Source of the DNA: Shewanella aestuarii
Lineage (GTDB): Bacteria; Pseudomonadota; Gammaproteobacteria; Enterobacterales; Shewanellaceae
DNA: 64,000 bases
Assembly: GCF_014647215.1 (NCBI RefSeq)
Contig: NZ_BMOT01000002.1
Span: forward strand, 372,001-436,000
Reading direction: 5' to 3'
The position numbers were made by a program, and so were the translations under genes. How positions within the stretch are numbered: position 1 is the stretch's first letter; every line of letters begins with the position of its first letter. Shown one piece after another: positions 16,371 through 25,261 of this stretch. The notes beneath the pieces are model-generated. The model ran no database searches. It was not told the DNA's origin and worked only from the letters and a program-made list of their open reading frames with translations.

Positions 16371-17786
16371 ATGAATAGCAAAATCTCACTATTGGCGATG
16401 ACTTTAGCGAGTGTTATGGGGTTAGGTTCATTTGCCAGTGCAAATGAAGCTAATGAAACAGATGCACTTGCTAAAGCCATTGCGAAACAAGAAACAGAAA
16501 TAGCTGCGTTAAAGCAGCAGTTGCTACTCATTACACAGCAACAGCAGTCACAGTCTACCCAGCAACAAGTTGAGCGCGATACTTTAGCCTCAAAAGTTGA
16601 ACAGGTTGCAGGTGAGATTTCAAGCGCACAAGATCGTTACCGCCGTTTCAGTTTTAAATCCTATGGTACCGCCAATTACACAAGCGATGAGTATTTCGAT
16701 AACGTTCAAGATACCACCCCTGAACGCCGTAATCGTTTTGACCTAGAGCGCATCGTCACTGAATTTGGATATCAGTTCACTGATGAGTGGAGCATGGAAG
16801 TTGAAATTGAATATGAGCATGGTGGTACTGGCACATCACTTGAATATGATGGTTTCGATGAATTTGGCGAGTTTGAATCAGAAGTTGAAGCGGGCGGTGA
16901 AGTCATTGTTGAAAAAGCAGAAATTCGCTATCGCCCCAGTGAAGCATTTGGAGTTAAGTTCGGTAATATTCATTTGCCAATTGGCTTAACAAGTATATTA
17001 CATAAGCCTAATCAGTACCTTACTGTTCAGCGCCATAAAAGCGAAGCGGCAATGTTACCTGCGGTTTGGAATGAAAACGGTATTGGTGTTTATGGTCAAG
17101 TCAGTGATTTTCATTATCAAGCCCAAATTGTCAGTGGCTTAAACTCTGAATATTTCCGCACTTATGATTGGTCAGCATCTGGTCATCAAAAACGTTTTGA
17201 ACATGTTAATGGTGATGACTTAGCCTTTGCTGGCCGTTTAGATTATGGCAGCTTTAAAACCGGTAGCGCAGTGGGCGTTGCCTATTACTATGGCAATACT
17301 TCAGGCAATCGCCATAAAAGTAACAAGTTAGATGTTGATGGTGCGATCAGCATTGTGTCTGTTGCCGGTGCGTTTGTGGAAGGTCCATGGATTTTGCGCG
17401 GTCAATACCTTTACGGCACCTTAGACAATACCGATGCCATCACCCAAGCCAATAAAACCACCCCAGGTTTGCGCCCAGGAAACTTTGCACAGTTAGGGTC
17501 TGAATCACAATCCTTCTTTATTGAAGCCGGTATGAAGCTGGATAGCTGGTTGAATATTCCGCTCACTGTTTTTGCCAATATCGATTACTCAAATCCATTA
17601 ATGGCTGTCGAAACGGGCACTGCCACTAAGCGCTTTGAAAATACCTGGAGCAGCGTAGGGGTGAATTACTTCCCTATTCCTGAGGTGGTGATTAAAGCGG
17701 AAGGAGGTTTACATCAGGTGGCAGTAGCCAGTATTCCAGACACTAACTTCTTTGCGTTAGGCGTTGGTTACCAATTCTCGTTATAA
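16371..17786 (+). CDS. Outer-membrane porin with N-terminal coiled coil (OprP/O-like)
   Basis: The 471-residue protein has a signal peptide ending near ASANEA (about residue 25). A Gln-rich coiled coil follows at about 30-85, then a beta-barrel rich in alternating aromatic strands, ending in GVGYQFSL with the outer-membrane-type terminal aromatic pattern. It resembles phosphate-selective-porin-like proteins. A GGAGAG box precedes the ATG. It heads a run with an imelysin lipoprotein and a di-haem lipoprotein behind a Fur-box-like site, so passage of iron or another metal is more likely than phosphate here (inference). Confidence 0.8.
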   Translation: MNSKISLLAMTLASVMGLGSFASANEANETDALAKAIAKQETEIAALKQQLLLITQQQQSQSTQQQVERDTLASKVEQVAGEISSAQDRYRRFSFKSYGTANYTSDEYFDNVQDTTPERRNRFDLERIVTEFGYQFTDEWSMEVEIEYEHGGTGTSLEYDGFDEFGEFESEVEAGGEVIVEKAEIRYRPSEAFGVKFGNIHLPIGLTSILHKPNQYLTVQRHKSEAAMLPAVWNENGIGVYGQVSDFHYQAQIVSGLNSEYFRTYDWSASGHQKRFEHVNGDDLAFAGRLDYGSFKTGSAVGVAYYYGNTSGNRHKSNKLDVDGAISIVSVAGAFVEGPWILRGQYLYGTLDNTDAITQANKTTPGLRPGNFAQLGSESQSFFIEAGMKLDSWLNIPLTVFANIDYSNPLMAVETGTATKRFENTWSSVGVNYFPIPEVVIKAEGGLHQVAVASIPDTNFFALGVGYQFSL

Positions 17787-17836
17787 GCCGCTAGGCGTTT
17801 TTTGTTACATATTTATCTTAAATACATGGAGTTATT

Positions 17837-19000
17837 ATGAAGTTTACCTATTCAGTCATCGCATTATCTTTAGTTATGGGCTTATCGGCCTGTGGCGGTT
17901 CTGGCTCAGATGAAACCACCCCGACAACCCCGACAGTTCCAGATAATCGTTTTTCATTTGTGGCAACCGAGATGATTACCAACTTAACCGATGAGGTTAT
18001 TGTGGCGGGTTATGCTGATTTGGCCACGAAAGGTGAGGCATTATTATTAGCCACACAAAGTTTGATTAACTCTACATCGCAAGCCGATTTAGTGGCAGCA
18101 CAAGCGGCTTGGAAAGCAGCTCGTCAACCATGGGAACAGGGCGAATCGCATATTTTTGGTCCTGTTGATTCATTAAGCATTGATCCGCATTTAGACAGCT
18201 GGCCACTCAATACCTCTGACTTGCAAACACAGTTAAACAGCGCAGCAGGCTTTGACGCTGAAACCATTAAAGGTTGGAATGATGACGTACAAGGTTTCCA
18301 CACCATGGAGTATTTATTGTTTGGTGATGGCGTAAATGATAACAGCAAAGACATTGCTGAGCTGACCCCGCGCGAGCGTGAATATTTAGTGGCTTTAGCA
18401 GAAGTGTTTCGTGATTACGCTAAACAACTGGATGATGCATGGCAAATTAGCCACAACCCCCAAGATGCCAACGCATTGCCATATGCAGAGTTATTAAAAG
18501 GCTCAGGTGCCGCCAATAACACTATTTACTCATCAGAACTTGCGGTGATTGAAGAGTTAGTCAACGGCATGATTGGCATTGTTGATGAAGTCGGTAACGG
18601 TAAAATTGCTGATCCATTTGGTGACTCAATAGCCACTGCGGATACATCAAAAGTGGAGTCTCAGTATTCGTGGAATTCATTAACTGACTTTGCTAACAAT
18701 ATTATTGGTGTGCGTAACGTCTACCAAGGCGAGTACACAGGGCAGGCTGACAAACAAGGCATCATAGATTTTGTTGCCGCAGCAGATGCCACTCTTGCTA
18801 CTCGTATCGCCAGTGAAATTGATGATGTCATCCTCAAAATTCAAGCAATTAAGGGCAGCTCAGATTTACCCTTCCGTCAAGCCATATTAGATGCCGATGG
18901 CCGCGCCCGTGTGCAGATTGCTGTGGACGCGTTATCTAAATTACAAACCTCTTTAGAGTCAGACGTATTGCCATTGTTATCTAAATGGAAAGCCAGTTAA
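17837..19000 (+). CDS. Imelysin-family (peptidase M75-like) lipoprotein
   Basis: The 387-residue protein has a lipobox LSAC at 16-19 and a low-complexity Thr/Pro linker. The helical imelysin domain carries the family motif GFHxxEY at 153-159 (H155, E158). Related helical lipoproteins (EfeO/M75, Algp7) bind metal or iron and take part in uptake; peptidase activity is doubtful for most. It follows the porin by 50 bp with a GGAG site and precedes a di-haem protein, matching a recurring porin-imelysin-DUF1111 iron cluster. Localisation should be periplasmic, anchored to a membrane. Confidence 0.85.
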   Translation: MKFTYSVIALSLVMGLSACGGSGSDETTPTTPTVPDNRFSFVATEMITNLTDEVIVAGYADLATKGEALLLATQSLINSTSQADLVAAQAAWKAARQPWEQGESHIFGPVDSLSIDPHLDSWPLNTSDLQTQLNSAAGFDAETIKGWNDDVQGFHTMEYLLFGDGVNDNSKDIAELTPREREYLVALAEVFRDYAKQLDDAWQISHNPQDANALPYAELLKGSGAANNTIYSSELAVIEELVNGMIGIVDEVGNGKIADPFGDSIATADTSKVESQYSWNSLTDFANNIIGVRNVYQGEYTGQADKQGIIDFVAAADATLATRIASEIDDVILKIQAIKGSSDLPFRQAILDADGRARVQIAVDALSKLQTSLESDVLPLLSKWKAS

Positions 19001-19013
19001 CACTGCACCCATT

Positions 19014-19046
19014 AGCCCCTGTTTTATCGTCAAGCAGGGGCTTTTT
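19014..19046 (+). terminator. Terminator or attenuator after the imelysin gene
   Basis: AGCCCCTG (19014-19021) pairs with CAGGGGCT (19035-19042), followed by TTTTT. It lies between imelysin and the di-haem gene, so it may lower downstream expression rather than end the operon. Confidence 0.75.
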
Positions 19047-19071
19047 ATACACATAAAACAGTGTGAGTTAT

Positions 19072-20703
19072 ATGATGAAAATAACACGTAAATCTAACAC
19101 CTTAATGTCAGTGATGATGGCAATCGGGTTAGTCGGATGTGGTGGCAGTGGCGAAGAGCAAAGTACCATTGTCCCTGAGCCTCCCGTTGTAACTTATCCC
19201 GCGTTTACCGATATAACCGCCGCAGGGGGAGAAACGACTACCTATGATGCAAATAATTCAGGCCACGGTTTTTCAACACCCGCGCCGAACTTAACTGAAA
19301 ATGAACTGGCTTTGCATTTAGAGGGCGACGTTAATTTTGAAGCGTCTTTTACCACTGCGCCAAATACAGCGCACCCAGCGTTAGATGGTTTAGGCCCTGT
19401 ATTTAATAATGCCGATTGTAACTCTTGTCATCAACGCGATGGCCGTAATTCAACGCCATTTTTAGCGGCAAATGAAACCCGAGTTAAACTTGGTTCTGCT
19501 GCTGGGATCTTTTTAAGGATCAGTAAAGCACCTGATGAGGTTTGTACTCAGGGAACGCTAGAAAACAACTATTGTGCGCCCATTGCCGTGCCTGATTTTG
19601 GCGGGCAACTATTTCATCGCGGCGTATTAAAGGCAAGATCCGATTGGGAAAGTAATGCTTTTGTGGGCCAGGCTGATGTGTATCTTTCCTATGAACGCAG
19701 CGAAATTAGCTATGCCGATGGCAAAGTCGTTCAATTGAAAAAGCCATTGTTTGATGTTGAAAACCCCTATGATGCCCCTGGCGAAACCAAGCAAAGTGCA
19801 AATATCACCTCTAATTTACTGCAAGATGACGTACTGATGGGCTGGCGTAATGGCATGCCTGTATTCGGCTTAGGCTTATTAGAAGCGATCCCCGAGGCGG
19901 ATATTTTGGCAAATACGGACGAAAACGATACCAATGGTGACGGCATATCAGGCCGAGCTAACTGGGTATTCGATGCCATAAAAGCCAGAGACGGAGTCGC
20001 GCATCCAGTATCACTTGGGCGTTTTGGGTGGAAAGCCAATACCCCAAGTGTCAGAGTGCAATCACTAGGGGCATTGAGAGGTGATATTGGTATCACCAAC
20101 CCATTGTTCCCAGATGAAAGTATTGCTGGCACCAGTTTGCATGATGCATATTTAACTCGCACTGGGTTTGTTGATACTGGCAGCGACGAAAATGGCGAAC
20201 CAGAGGCTGATGAGGCTTTCAGTGATGCAGTGACTTTCTATGCTGAAACCCTAGCAGTGCCTGCTAGACGTAACGTAACAAATAGCAATGTACGAGAGGG
20301 CGCGCGCTTATTTGAACATCTTAATTGCACCGGTTGTCATGTGGCATCTTTTACCACCAAAACTGCGGGAGACATAGGTGGCGTGCCTATGAGCGATAGT
20401 TTAAAAGGCCAAGTGATATATCCTTTTACTGACATGTTACTCCATGACATGGGCGATGAGTTGGCGGATGGTCGTGCTGACTTCTTGGCCAATGGTAATG
20501 AATGGCGCACCCGTCCTTTATGGGGGATTGGGTTAACACAAACCGTCAATCCGCAAGCAGGTTTTTTACATGATGGCCGCGCGGCGACATTGGAAGAAGC
20601 CATTTTATGGCATGGCGGTGAAGCTAAAAACAGTCAGCAGGCGTTTATGGTATTAACCTTAGCTGAGCGTGAGCAAGTGATCGCGTTTTTAATGTCACTG
20701 TAG
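19072..20703 (+). CDS. Di-haem DUF1111 (di-haem oxidoreductase-like) lipoprotein
   Basis: The protein has 543 residues from ATG 19072 (an ATG at 19075 is equally possible). A lipobox LVGC lies near residue 20-23. It has two c-type haem sites: CNSCH near residue 116 and CTGCH near 419, the second in the peroxidase-like C-terminal half (NREGARLFEHLNCTGCH style), plus the conserved RPLWGIGLT and FLHDGRAATLEEAILWHGG. DUF1111 proteins are MauG/cytochrome-peroxidase relatives of largely unknown substrate and often lie next to imelysins. A redox role in ferric/ferrous handling in the periplasm is plausible. Haem attachment needs the Ccm system, not present here. Confidence 0.85.
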   Translation: MMKITRKSNTLMSVMMAIGLVGCGGSGEEQSTIVPEPPVVTYPAFTDITAAGGETTTYDANNSGHGFSTPAPNLTENELALHLEGDVNFEASFTTAPNTAHPALDGLGPVFNNADCNSCHQRDGRNSTPFLAANETRVKLGSAAGIFLRISKAPDEVCTQGTLENNYCAPIAVPDFGGQLFHRGVLKARSDWESNAFVGQADVYLSYERSEISYADGKVVQLKKPLFDVENPYDAPGETKQSANITSNLLQDDVLMGWRNGMPVFGLGLLEAIPEADILANTDENDTNGDGISGRANWVFDAIKARDGVAHPVSLGRFGWKANTPSVRVQSLGALRGDIGITNPLFPDESIAGTSLHDAYLTRTGFVDTGSDENGEPEADEAFSDAVTFYAETLAVPARRNVTNSNVREGARLFEHLNCTGCHVASFTTKTAGDIGGVPMSDSLKGQVIYPFTDMLLHDMGDELADGRADFLANGNEWRTRPLWGIGLTQTVNPQAGFLHDGRAATLEEAILWHGGEAKNSQQAFMVLTLAEREQVIAFLMSL

Positions 20704-20776
20704 CGGTTTTGGTCGAATGTTTGTTGGCCTGTCATTTGCCACAAAACAAACAGAAAAGATTAACTGGTCTTAGATT

Positions 20777-20810
20777 AAAGAAGCAAGGTGTCGCCTTGCT
20801 TCTTTTTTTG
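20777..20810 (+). terminator. Terminator of the porin-imelysin-DUF1111 run
   Basis: A 12-bp stem AAAGAAGCAAGG / CCTTGCTTCTTT with a 5-base loop, then a T run, about 70 bp after the DUF1111 stop. Confidence 0.9.
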
Positions 20811-20907
20811 GGGCAGACTTTGATGTTAATCACGTGATCTGTTTCAAGGTCATGGTTGTTTTTATCAAGTAATATAAACAGGATTAATGACTTGATTAGG
20901 CGGACAT

Positions 20908-21429
20908 ATGACTCAGATCCTTCTTGTTTATTCCAGTGTTCATGGACAAACGCGTAAAATATGCGAATACATTCAACAAAAAGTGCAGCAGTCTGATCAC
21001 CAAGTAACCTTAGCGGCCTTAGATGATGTGACTGACCTTTCAGGCTTTGATAAAATTTACATAGGTGCCAGTATTCGTCACGGCAAACATCGTCCTGCAC
21101 TGTATGAATTTATTCAGCGTCATCAGGTACAGCTTGAAACTAAACCCAGTGGTTTTTTCTCTGTCAGCTTGGTGGCACGTAAACCCCACAAAAATACTCC
21201 AGAAACAAATGCCTACATGCAAGCGTTTTTACAGCAAACCATTTGGAAACCTAAATTATTACAAACATTTGCCGGTAATTTAGATTATCAGGGCTATGGA
21301 CCAATGGATCGTCATATTATTCGATTTATTATGTGGATCACTAAAGGGCCAACCGATCCAAATACTAAAGTTGAATATACTGACTGGCAAAAAGTGGACG
21401 ATTTTGCACAACAAATGATAGAGGCTTAA
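20908..21429 (+). CDS. hemG: Menaquinone-dependent protoporphyrinogen IX dehydrogenase
   Basis: The 173-residue protein has a flavodoxin-like FMN domain: ILLVYSSVHGQTRKI binds the FMN phosphate, then DKIYIGASIRHGKHRPAL and the HemG-type C-terminus MDRHIIRFIMWITKGPT. It oxidises protoporphyrinogen IX to protoporphyrin IX and passes electrons to the quinone pool at the inner membrane, the step before ferrochelatase in haem synthesis. Length fits E. coli HemG (181). A b-type cytochrome-like membrane protein starts four bases after the stop and is probably co-translated, a likely electron-transfer partner. Confidence 0.93.
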   Translation: MTQILLVYSSVHGQTRKICEYIQQKVQQSDHQVTLAALDDVTDLSGFDKIYIGASIRHGKHRPALYEFIQRHQVQLETKPSGFFSVSLVARKPHKNTPETNAYMQAFLQQTIWKPKLLQTFAGNLDYQGYGPMDRHIIRFIMWITKGPTDPNTKVEYTDWQKVDDFAQQMIEA

Positions 21430-21433
21430 CGCT

Positions 21434-21949
21434 ATGGCGTTGTTGCCTATTTGGCGTAGCATTGAAACAAAGTTACATGCGGCTGTGTTAGTGATGTCAC
21501 TGCTTTTAGTGTGTAGTAGTCCTTGGATATTTATTGCGAAGCAGCTTAGCCCTAAAGCAGGATTTTGGGATGTATTCCATGTTTATGGCGGGTTATTTAC
21601 CGCCGTTATTGGCTTATTGTTTGCCATTAAAGTGTGCACTAAAGGACAATGGCGTTTGTTTTTTCCTTGGTTAGTGGCTGATTTTAGTCAACTTAAAGCA
21701 GATATTTTCGGTATGGTAAAAGGCCGCTTACCGCTTTCAGGGGGTAAAGGCCTACTTAGTGTGATTGAGGGTGGCGGCGTTATCTTGCTGTTGCTAGTGG
21801 CCATATCTGGTGTGCTTTGGTATCTAGCCGACCCTAGTGATGCCTTAATGTGGCGCAGTTATCATAAGGTATTCGCACAGGGCTTTATTGGATTTATTGT
21901 TATTCATCTGCTGTTGGCGCTGCTGCATATTCGCGATTTTTTTGGTTAA
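21434..21949 (+). CDS. Membrane protein of cytochrome b561 / b/b6-like type, hemG-linked
   Basis: The 171-residue protein has four hydrophobic helices (about 15-35, 48-68, 110-133, 145-168). His residues within or near helices (H15, FHVYGG, SYHKVF, VIHLLLALLH) fit paired axial haem b ligands as in cytochrome b561 or formate dehydrogenase gamma subunits. It is separated from hemG by four bases, so it probably shuttles electrons from HemG to quinone or tunes that step. The haem assignment is by pattern only. Confidence 0.7.
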   Translation: MALLPIWRSIETKLHAAVLVMSLLLVCSSPWIFIAKQLSPKAGFWDVFHVYGGLFTAVIGLLFAIKVCTKGQWRLFFPWLVADFSQLKADIFGMVKGRLPLSGGKGLLSVIEGGGVILLLLVAISGVLWYLADPSDALMWRSYHKVFAQGFIGFIVIHLLLALLHIRDFFG

Positions 21950-21981
21950 TTCACTTTCCTGCTCATTCTTTACTGATATTT

Positions 21982-22190
21982 AACTTCAACTCAGGTTAAC
22001 AGATGAATAAATGATATTTAAAACATCAATATTCAATCGCTTATATTCAATCGCTTATATTCAAACTTGAACTTTGCTCTGATAACAAGGTGCATTTACG
22101 CGTCAATAGCGGGTCTATTGCAAGTTAATGCAACGCAGTTAGCGGTGCAAAGAGCTGTTTGATATGCATTTATTAACCCGAGCTGAGGTT
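21982..22190. mobile_element. ~209-bp MITE family, copy B
   Basis: The left end AACTTCAACTCAGGTTAA and right end TTAACCCGAGCTGAGGTT are near-perfect inverted repeats. ATTT occurs on both sides and may be a target duplication. Inside, TATTCAATCGCTTA is present twice in tandem, unlike other copies. Confidence 0.9.
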
Positions 22191-22283
22191 ATTTAACATG
22201 ATTTGATTTATCACCTCTTGCTATTTATGTTACCGAGCGGTCTAATTGCGCCGCTTTATTAGCATATTTATGGAGATGGATAG

Positions 22284-22865
22284 ATGCGAGTTACTCTTTG
22301 TTGTTTATTGGCTTTAGGGGTTATAAGTGTAGGTGGTTGCAGTGCAACTCAAAATAATTTTGCCTCAAAAGTGAAGTCAGAAGGTGCACAACACCTTGAT
22401 TTATCACAGCAATGGGAACAAGGCGAGAAAGATGTTAAGGCCGGCAGTGAGCAATTAAGGGATGGCCGTCAGTTAGTGCAAGAGGGCAGTCATGAAATCC
22501 GTGAAGGCGAGCGATTAATTGCAGAGGCACAGCTAGCTGGCGAACGTCATCGACAGGCTTTTGTCGCATTTTCTGGTAATTTGCAAGGGGCGCAATCGGC
22601 TAAGCGCGCCGCAGAAATGCTGCAAAAACTAGAAGAGATTAACGATCTTTGGGAAGATGCTGACGAGAAATACTTTGATGGCAAAGAGCAGGTTGAAGAT
22701 GGCAATACTAAGTTAGCTGAAGGTGAAAGCGCCATTGAACAGGGGCAAAGTTTAGTCAATAGTGGTCGTAACCGTATGTCACAAGCTGAAGCAAAATACC
22801 AACAACGCACAGGCAAAGGACTGGTTGAGCAAATGCACATAGAAGAGCAGCCGCGAAATTTCTAG
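22284..22865 (+). CDS. Lipoprotein with Gly-spaced heptad repeats
   Basis: The 193-residue protein has a signal peptide ending in the lipobox VGGC (Cys19). Two blocks show a Gly every seven residues: GEKDVKA, GSEQLRD, GRQLVQE, GSHEIRE, GERLIAE, and later GKEQVED, GNTKLAE, GESAIEQ, GQSLVNS, GRNRMSQ. The heptads are helical and charged, so an extended coiled coil anchored in a membrane is expected. The pattern recalls the Gly-heptads of YhgE/Pip-type proteins, but overall similarity is not claimed. The function is unknown. It stands alone between MITE copy B and the DsbA-like gene. Confidence 0.75.
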   Translation: MRVTLCCLLALGVISVGGCSATQNNFASKVKSEGAQHLDLSQQWEQGEKDVKAGSEQLRDGRQLVQEGSHEIREGERLIAEAQLAGERHRQAFVAFSGNLQGAQSAKRAAEMLQKLEEINDLWEDADEKYFDGKEQVEDGNTKLAEGESAIEQGQSLVNSGRNRMSQAEAKYQQRTGKGLVEQMHIEEQPRNF

Positions 22866-22879
22866 ATTTCTCCAATAAA

Positions 22880-22909
22880 AAACCGATATTGTTTGAGCAA
22901 TATCGGTTT
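22880..22909 (-). terminator. Terminator between lipoprotein and DsbA-like genes
   Basis: AAACCGATATTG, loop TTTGAG, CAATATCGGTTT, with a T run on the minus strand. It best serves the DsbA-like gene but the stem could also protect the lipoprotein mRNA. Confidence 0.8.
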
Positions 22910-22933
22910 GCATCATGGTTATTTGGGGCGGCG

Positions 22934-23590
22934 TTACTTTTTCAGTGCCAAATAGTTCATCACATTGACTAAGTCATCAAGGGTACGCATTTCGTTCATA
23001 TTGATGGCGTATTTGTCGTTAACAATAAATGTTGGCACGCTTTGAATACGGAACATCACTTGCTGTTGGCGCCATAAACTGAGCTTTTTCTCGGTTTCAG
23101 GGCTATCAGCTAATGCATCATATTTGGCGCCATCAATATCAAATTTAGCAAATACTTTTTTGATGTCGTCGCGGTTATTCACTGCTGGTGCGTGTTCATG
23201 GCCTGGCGCACTATGGTCGTGACCTGAGTCGTTACCTTCACCTTGAATGGCGCCGAACATCGCTACTTTTAAGGCTTGTTGATCATCAAAAGTGTGGATA
23301 ACAGCTAATGCGCGCATTACCTCGGTGCCGATGTCACTATTCATGAAATCAACGTGCTTAGTGTCGAATGTCACTTGCTTATCTAAACCCGCTTTGATTT
23401 CTGGTAAGTATTTGGTTTCCATATTGAAACAGTTGTGACAATAAAAAGAGAAAAACTCGGTCACTTTCGGCTCGCTAGGAACCACTTTATTGGAAATCTG
23501 CGTGTAGTGTTTGCCCTCAACAAATTGCGCGGCAAAGGTGCTCAAAGGAGCAATGACTAAGGTAACGGCTAGTGCTAAATGTTTAAACAT
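22934..23590 (-). CDS. DsbA-like periplasmic thiol:disulfide oxidoreductase with His-rich insert
   Basis: This is 218 residues from the ATG at 23590, chosen for its GAGG site and clean signal peptide (MFKHLALAVT to STFA). The thioredoxin-type active site is CHNC at 51-54, and the cis-Pro loop SVPTF lies near 190. DsbA oxidises Cys pairs in exported proteins. Within the helical domain, about residues 117-136, there is an insert with GHDHSAPGHEH. A His cluster of that type is not part of E. coli DsbA and could bind metal. The Cys-His-Asn-Cys dipeptide differs from the DsbA-typical PH, so redox potential may differ. Confidence 0.88.
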   Translation of the reverse strand: MFKHLALAVTLVIAPLSTFAAQFVEGKHYTQISNKVVPSEPKVTEFFSFYCHNCFNMETKYLPEIKAGLDKQVTFDTKHVDFMNSDIGTEVMRALAVIHTFDDQQALKVAMFGAIQGEGNDSGHDHSAPGHEHAPAVNNRDDIKKVFAKFDIDGAKYDALADSPETEKKLSLWRQQQVMFRIQSVPTFIVNDKYAINMNEMRTLDDLVNVMNYLALKK

Positions 23591-23736
23591 GAAGACCTCA
23601 AAAAGTATGTTTATCAATAATGTTTACAGTGCTAATGATGACATATTTTGTCAAAGTCTGTGGCTAAATTTGTGTGATCCAGTTGTGATTTGCGACAAAT
23701 ACAGGTATTTGCTAATCAGCTTTATGCTGTTAAATA

Positions 23737-24408
23737 CTAGGCCACTAGGCTTTTATCACGCAGTGTTTGCCAAGCTTCGCATACTTCTTTAAAGCGTTCG
23801 GCATTGCCTTGATCGCGATCGGGGTGCCACTTTAAGGCAAGTTTTTTCCATTGTCTTCTGATGTCTCTATCTGACGCGGTTTCATCCAATTCGAATACTT
23901 TTAATGCATGACCTTTATTCATTAATTGAATGTTGATACCTATATATTGCTGGTAACTGGTCCAAAAAGACTCCAGCATTTCACGTACCACATTGACGCA
24001 GGTATCGTAATTTTTCCAATCTAGATAGTAGTCTCGTAGCGCAGCGTCTTGACGATGTAACAAGTCTGCGTTGCCGGGGACAATACGAAACAATTGAATT
24101 TCCATTGATTTGACTTGAAGCCATTGTTTAGGAAGTAAAATGTCTTGTAATTCATACAGGGCATTCATCAATAAGAAATTACGTTTAAATAGGTCTTTTT
24201 CGGGCAAGGGATCTAAGTTGTGCATTAATCCTTTGTTTTGTAATTCGGTGGCAAGATGGTGCACTTTCCAGCTTTGATTCGATGACTGCAATACACTTAA
24301 TAACGGCCAAATAAGCGGGTTGTCACCTTTTTGAGCCGTCATCTCAGATGATGTCTGTGCTAACGCGGCGGTTGAATGTTTTTCAAATAACATAACGAGC
24401 GTCTTCAT
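23737..24408 (-). CDS. DnaJ-related protein with C-terminal J domain
   Basis: The 223-residue protein begins its DNAJ-related N-terminal domain at about residue 31 (NPLIWPLLSVLQSSNQSWKVH). The C-terminal J domain is from about 170: DRDIRRQWKKLALKWHPDRDQGNAERF with the HPD tripeptide that stimulates DnaK. Unlike DnaJ the J domain is at the end, and there is no zinc or Gly/Phe region. It would be a specialised DnaK co-chaperone in the cytosol. The start is uncertain: ATG at 24408 has poor spacing to its CAGG; 24393 is an alternative. Confidence 0.85.
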   Translation of the reverse strand: MKTLVMLFEKHSTAALAQTSSEMTAQKGDNPLIWPLLSVLQSSNQSWKVHHLATELQNKGLMHNLDPLPEKDLFKRNFLLMNALYELQDILLPKQWLQVKSMEIQLFRIVPGNADLLHRQDAALRDYYLDWKNYDTCVNVVREMLESFWTSYQQYIGINIQLMNKGHALKVFELDETASDRDIRRQWKKLALKWHPDRDQGNAERFKEVCEAWQTLRDKSLVA

Positions 24409-24572
24409 CCTGTTTTGACGATAAAAAATACTATGCCATAGTGATGATGCAAGGAAAAGCAGATTTTTATGCCATGGATATTTGAGTAATTACGTAATAT
24501 CTGCGAACAATACAGGCAAAGTATTTTGATTTGGTATAAAATTCGCCGCAATAAAAATGGGGGCACAGACCA

Positions 24573-25139
24573 ATGACTGACAAACACTATATTAGCGCAC
24601 AACAATTACTTGAAGATTCATTCCGCTTAGCCGCGCAAGTTTATGAATCTGGCTTTAGACCGCAATTTATTGTCGGTATTTGGCGAGGCGGCGCACCAAT
24701 TGGTATTGCTGTGCAAGAATATTTTGATTTCAAAAAGGTTGAAACTGACCACATTGCGGTGCGTACTTCATCTTATTACGGTATTGGTACTGACAAGCAA
24801 GATAAAAATATTAAAGTGCACGGTTTGCATTACATTATTGAAAACGCCAATGCCAGCGATGGCTTACTGATTGTTGATGATGTGTTTGATTCTGGTCGTA
24901 GTATCCATGCACTGATTGGTAAATTGCAAAAATTTATGCGTTTGAATATTCCAAGTGATATTCGCGTAGCTTGCCCATACTACAAGCCAAACAACACTAA
25001 AGTGCCATTAAAGCCTGATTATTTCATTCACGAATCCGATGAGTGGTTAGTGTTCCCGCATGAAGTAACGGGTTTAACACCTGAAGAAATAGCAAGCGGC
25101 AAAGGTGATTTTAAAAACATCCAAGATTTATTTATCTAA
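24573..25139 (+). CDS. Hypoxanthine-type phosphoribosyltransferase family protein
   Basis: The 188-residue protein has the type I PRTase fold: FIVGIWRGGAPIGI, the PRPP loop LLIVDDVFDSGRSI with two acidic residues then Asp-Ser-Gly, and a C-terminal hood DEWLVFPHEV. These enzymes join PRPP and a purine base for salvage. It differs from E. coli Hpt and Gpt in the flexible region, so exact base preference is open. It stands alone, ended by a strong terminator. Confidence 0.8.
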   Translation: MTDKHYISAQQLLEDSFRLAAQVYESGFRPQFIVGIWRGGAPIGIAVQEYFDFKKVETDHIAVRTSSYYGIGTDKQDKNIKVHGLHYIIENANASDGLLIVDDVFDSGRSIHALIGKLQKFMRLNIPSDIRVACPYYKPNNTKVPLKPDYFIHESDEWLVFPHEVTGLTPEEIASGKGDFKNIQDLFI

Positions 25140-25186
25140 ACTGGGTATTTTTACAACAAATTTGCTAGAATAGTAAACATTATACT

Positions 25187-25220
25187 AGTGCGCCAACAAA
25201 CTTTGTTGGCGCACTTTTTT
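25187..25220 (+). terminator. Terminator after phosphoribosyltransferase gene
   Basis: AGTGCGCCAAC, loop AAACTTT, GTTGGCGCACT, then TTTTT. Confidence 0.9.
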
Positions 25221-25261
25221 ATCCACCGACTTTTGCTAAACAAGAAGAATTGATTACCCTT

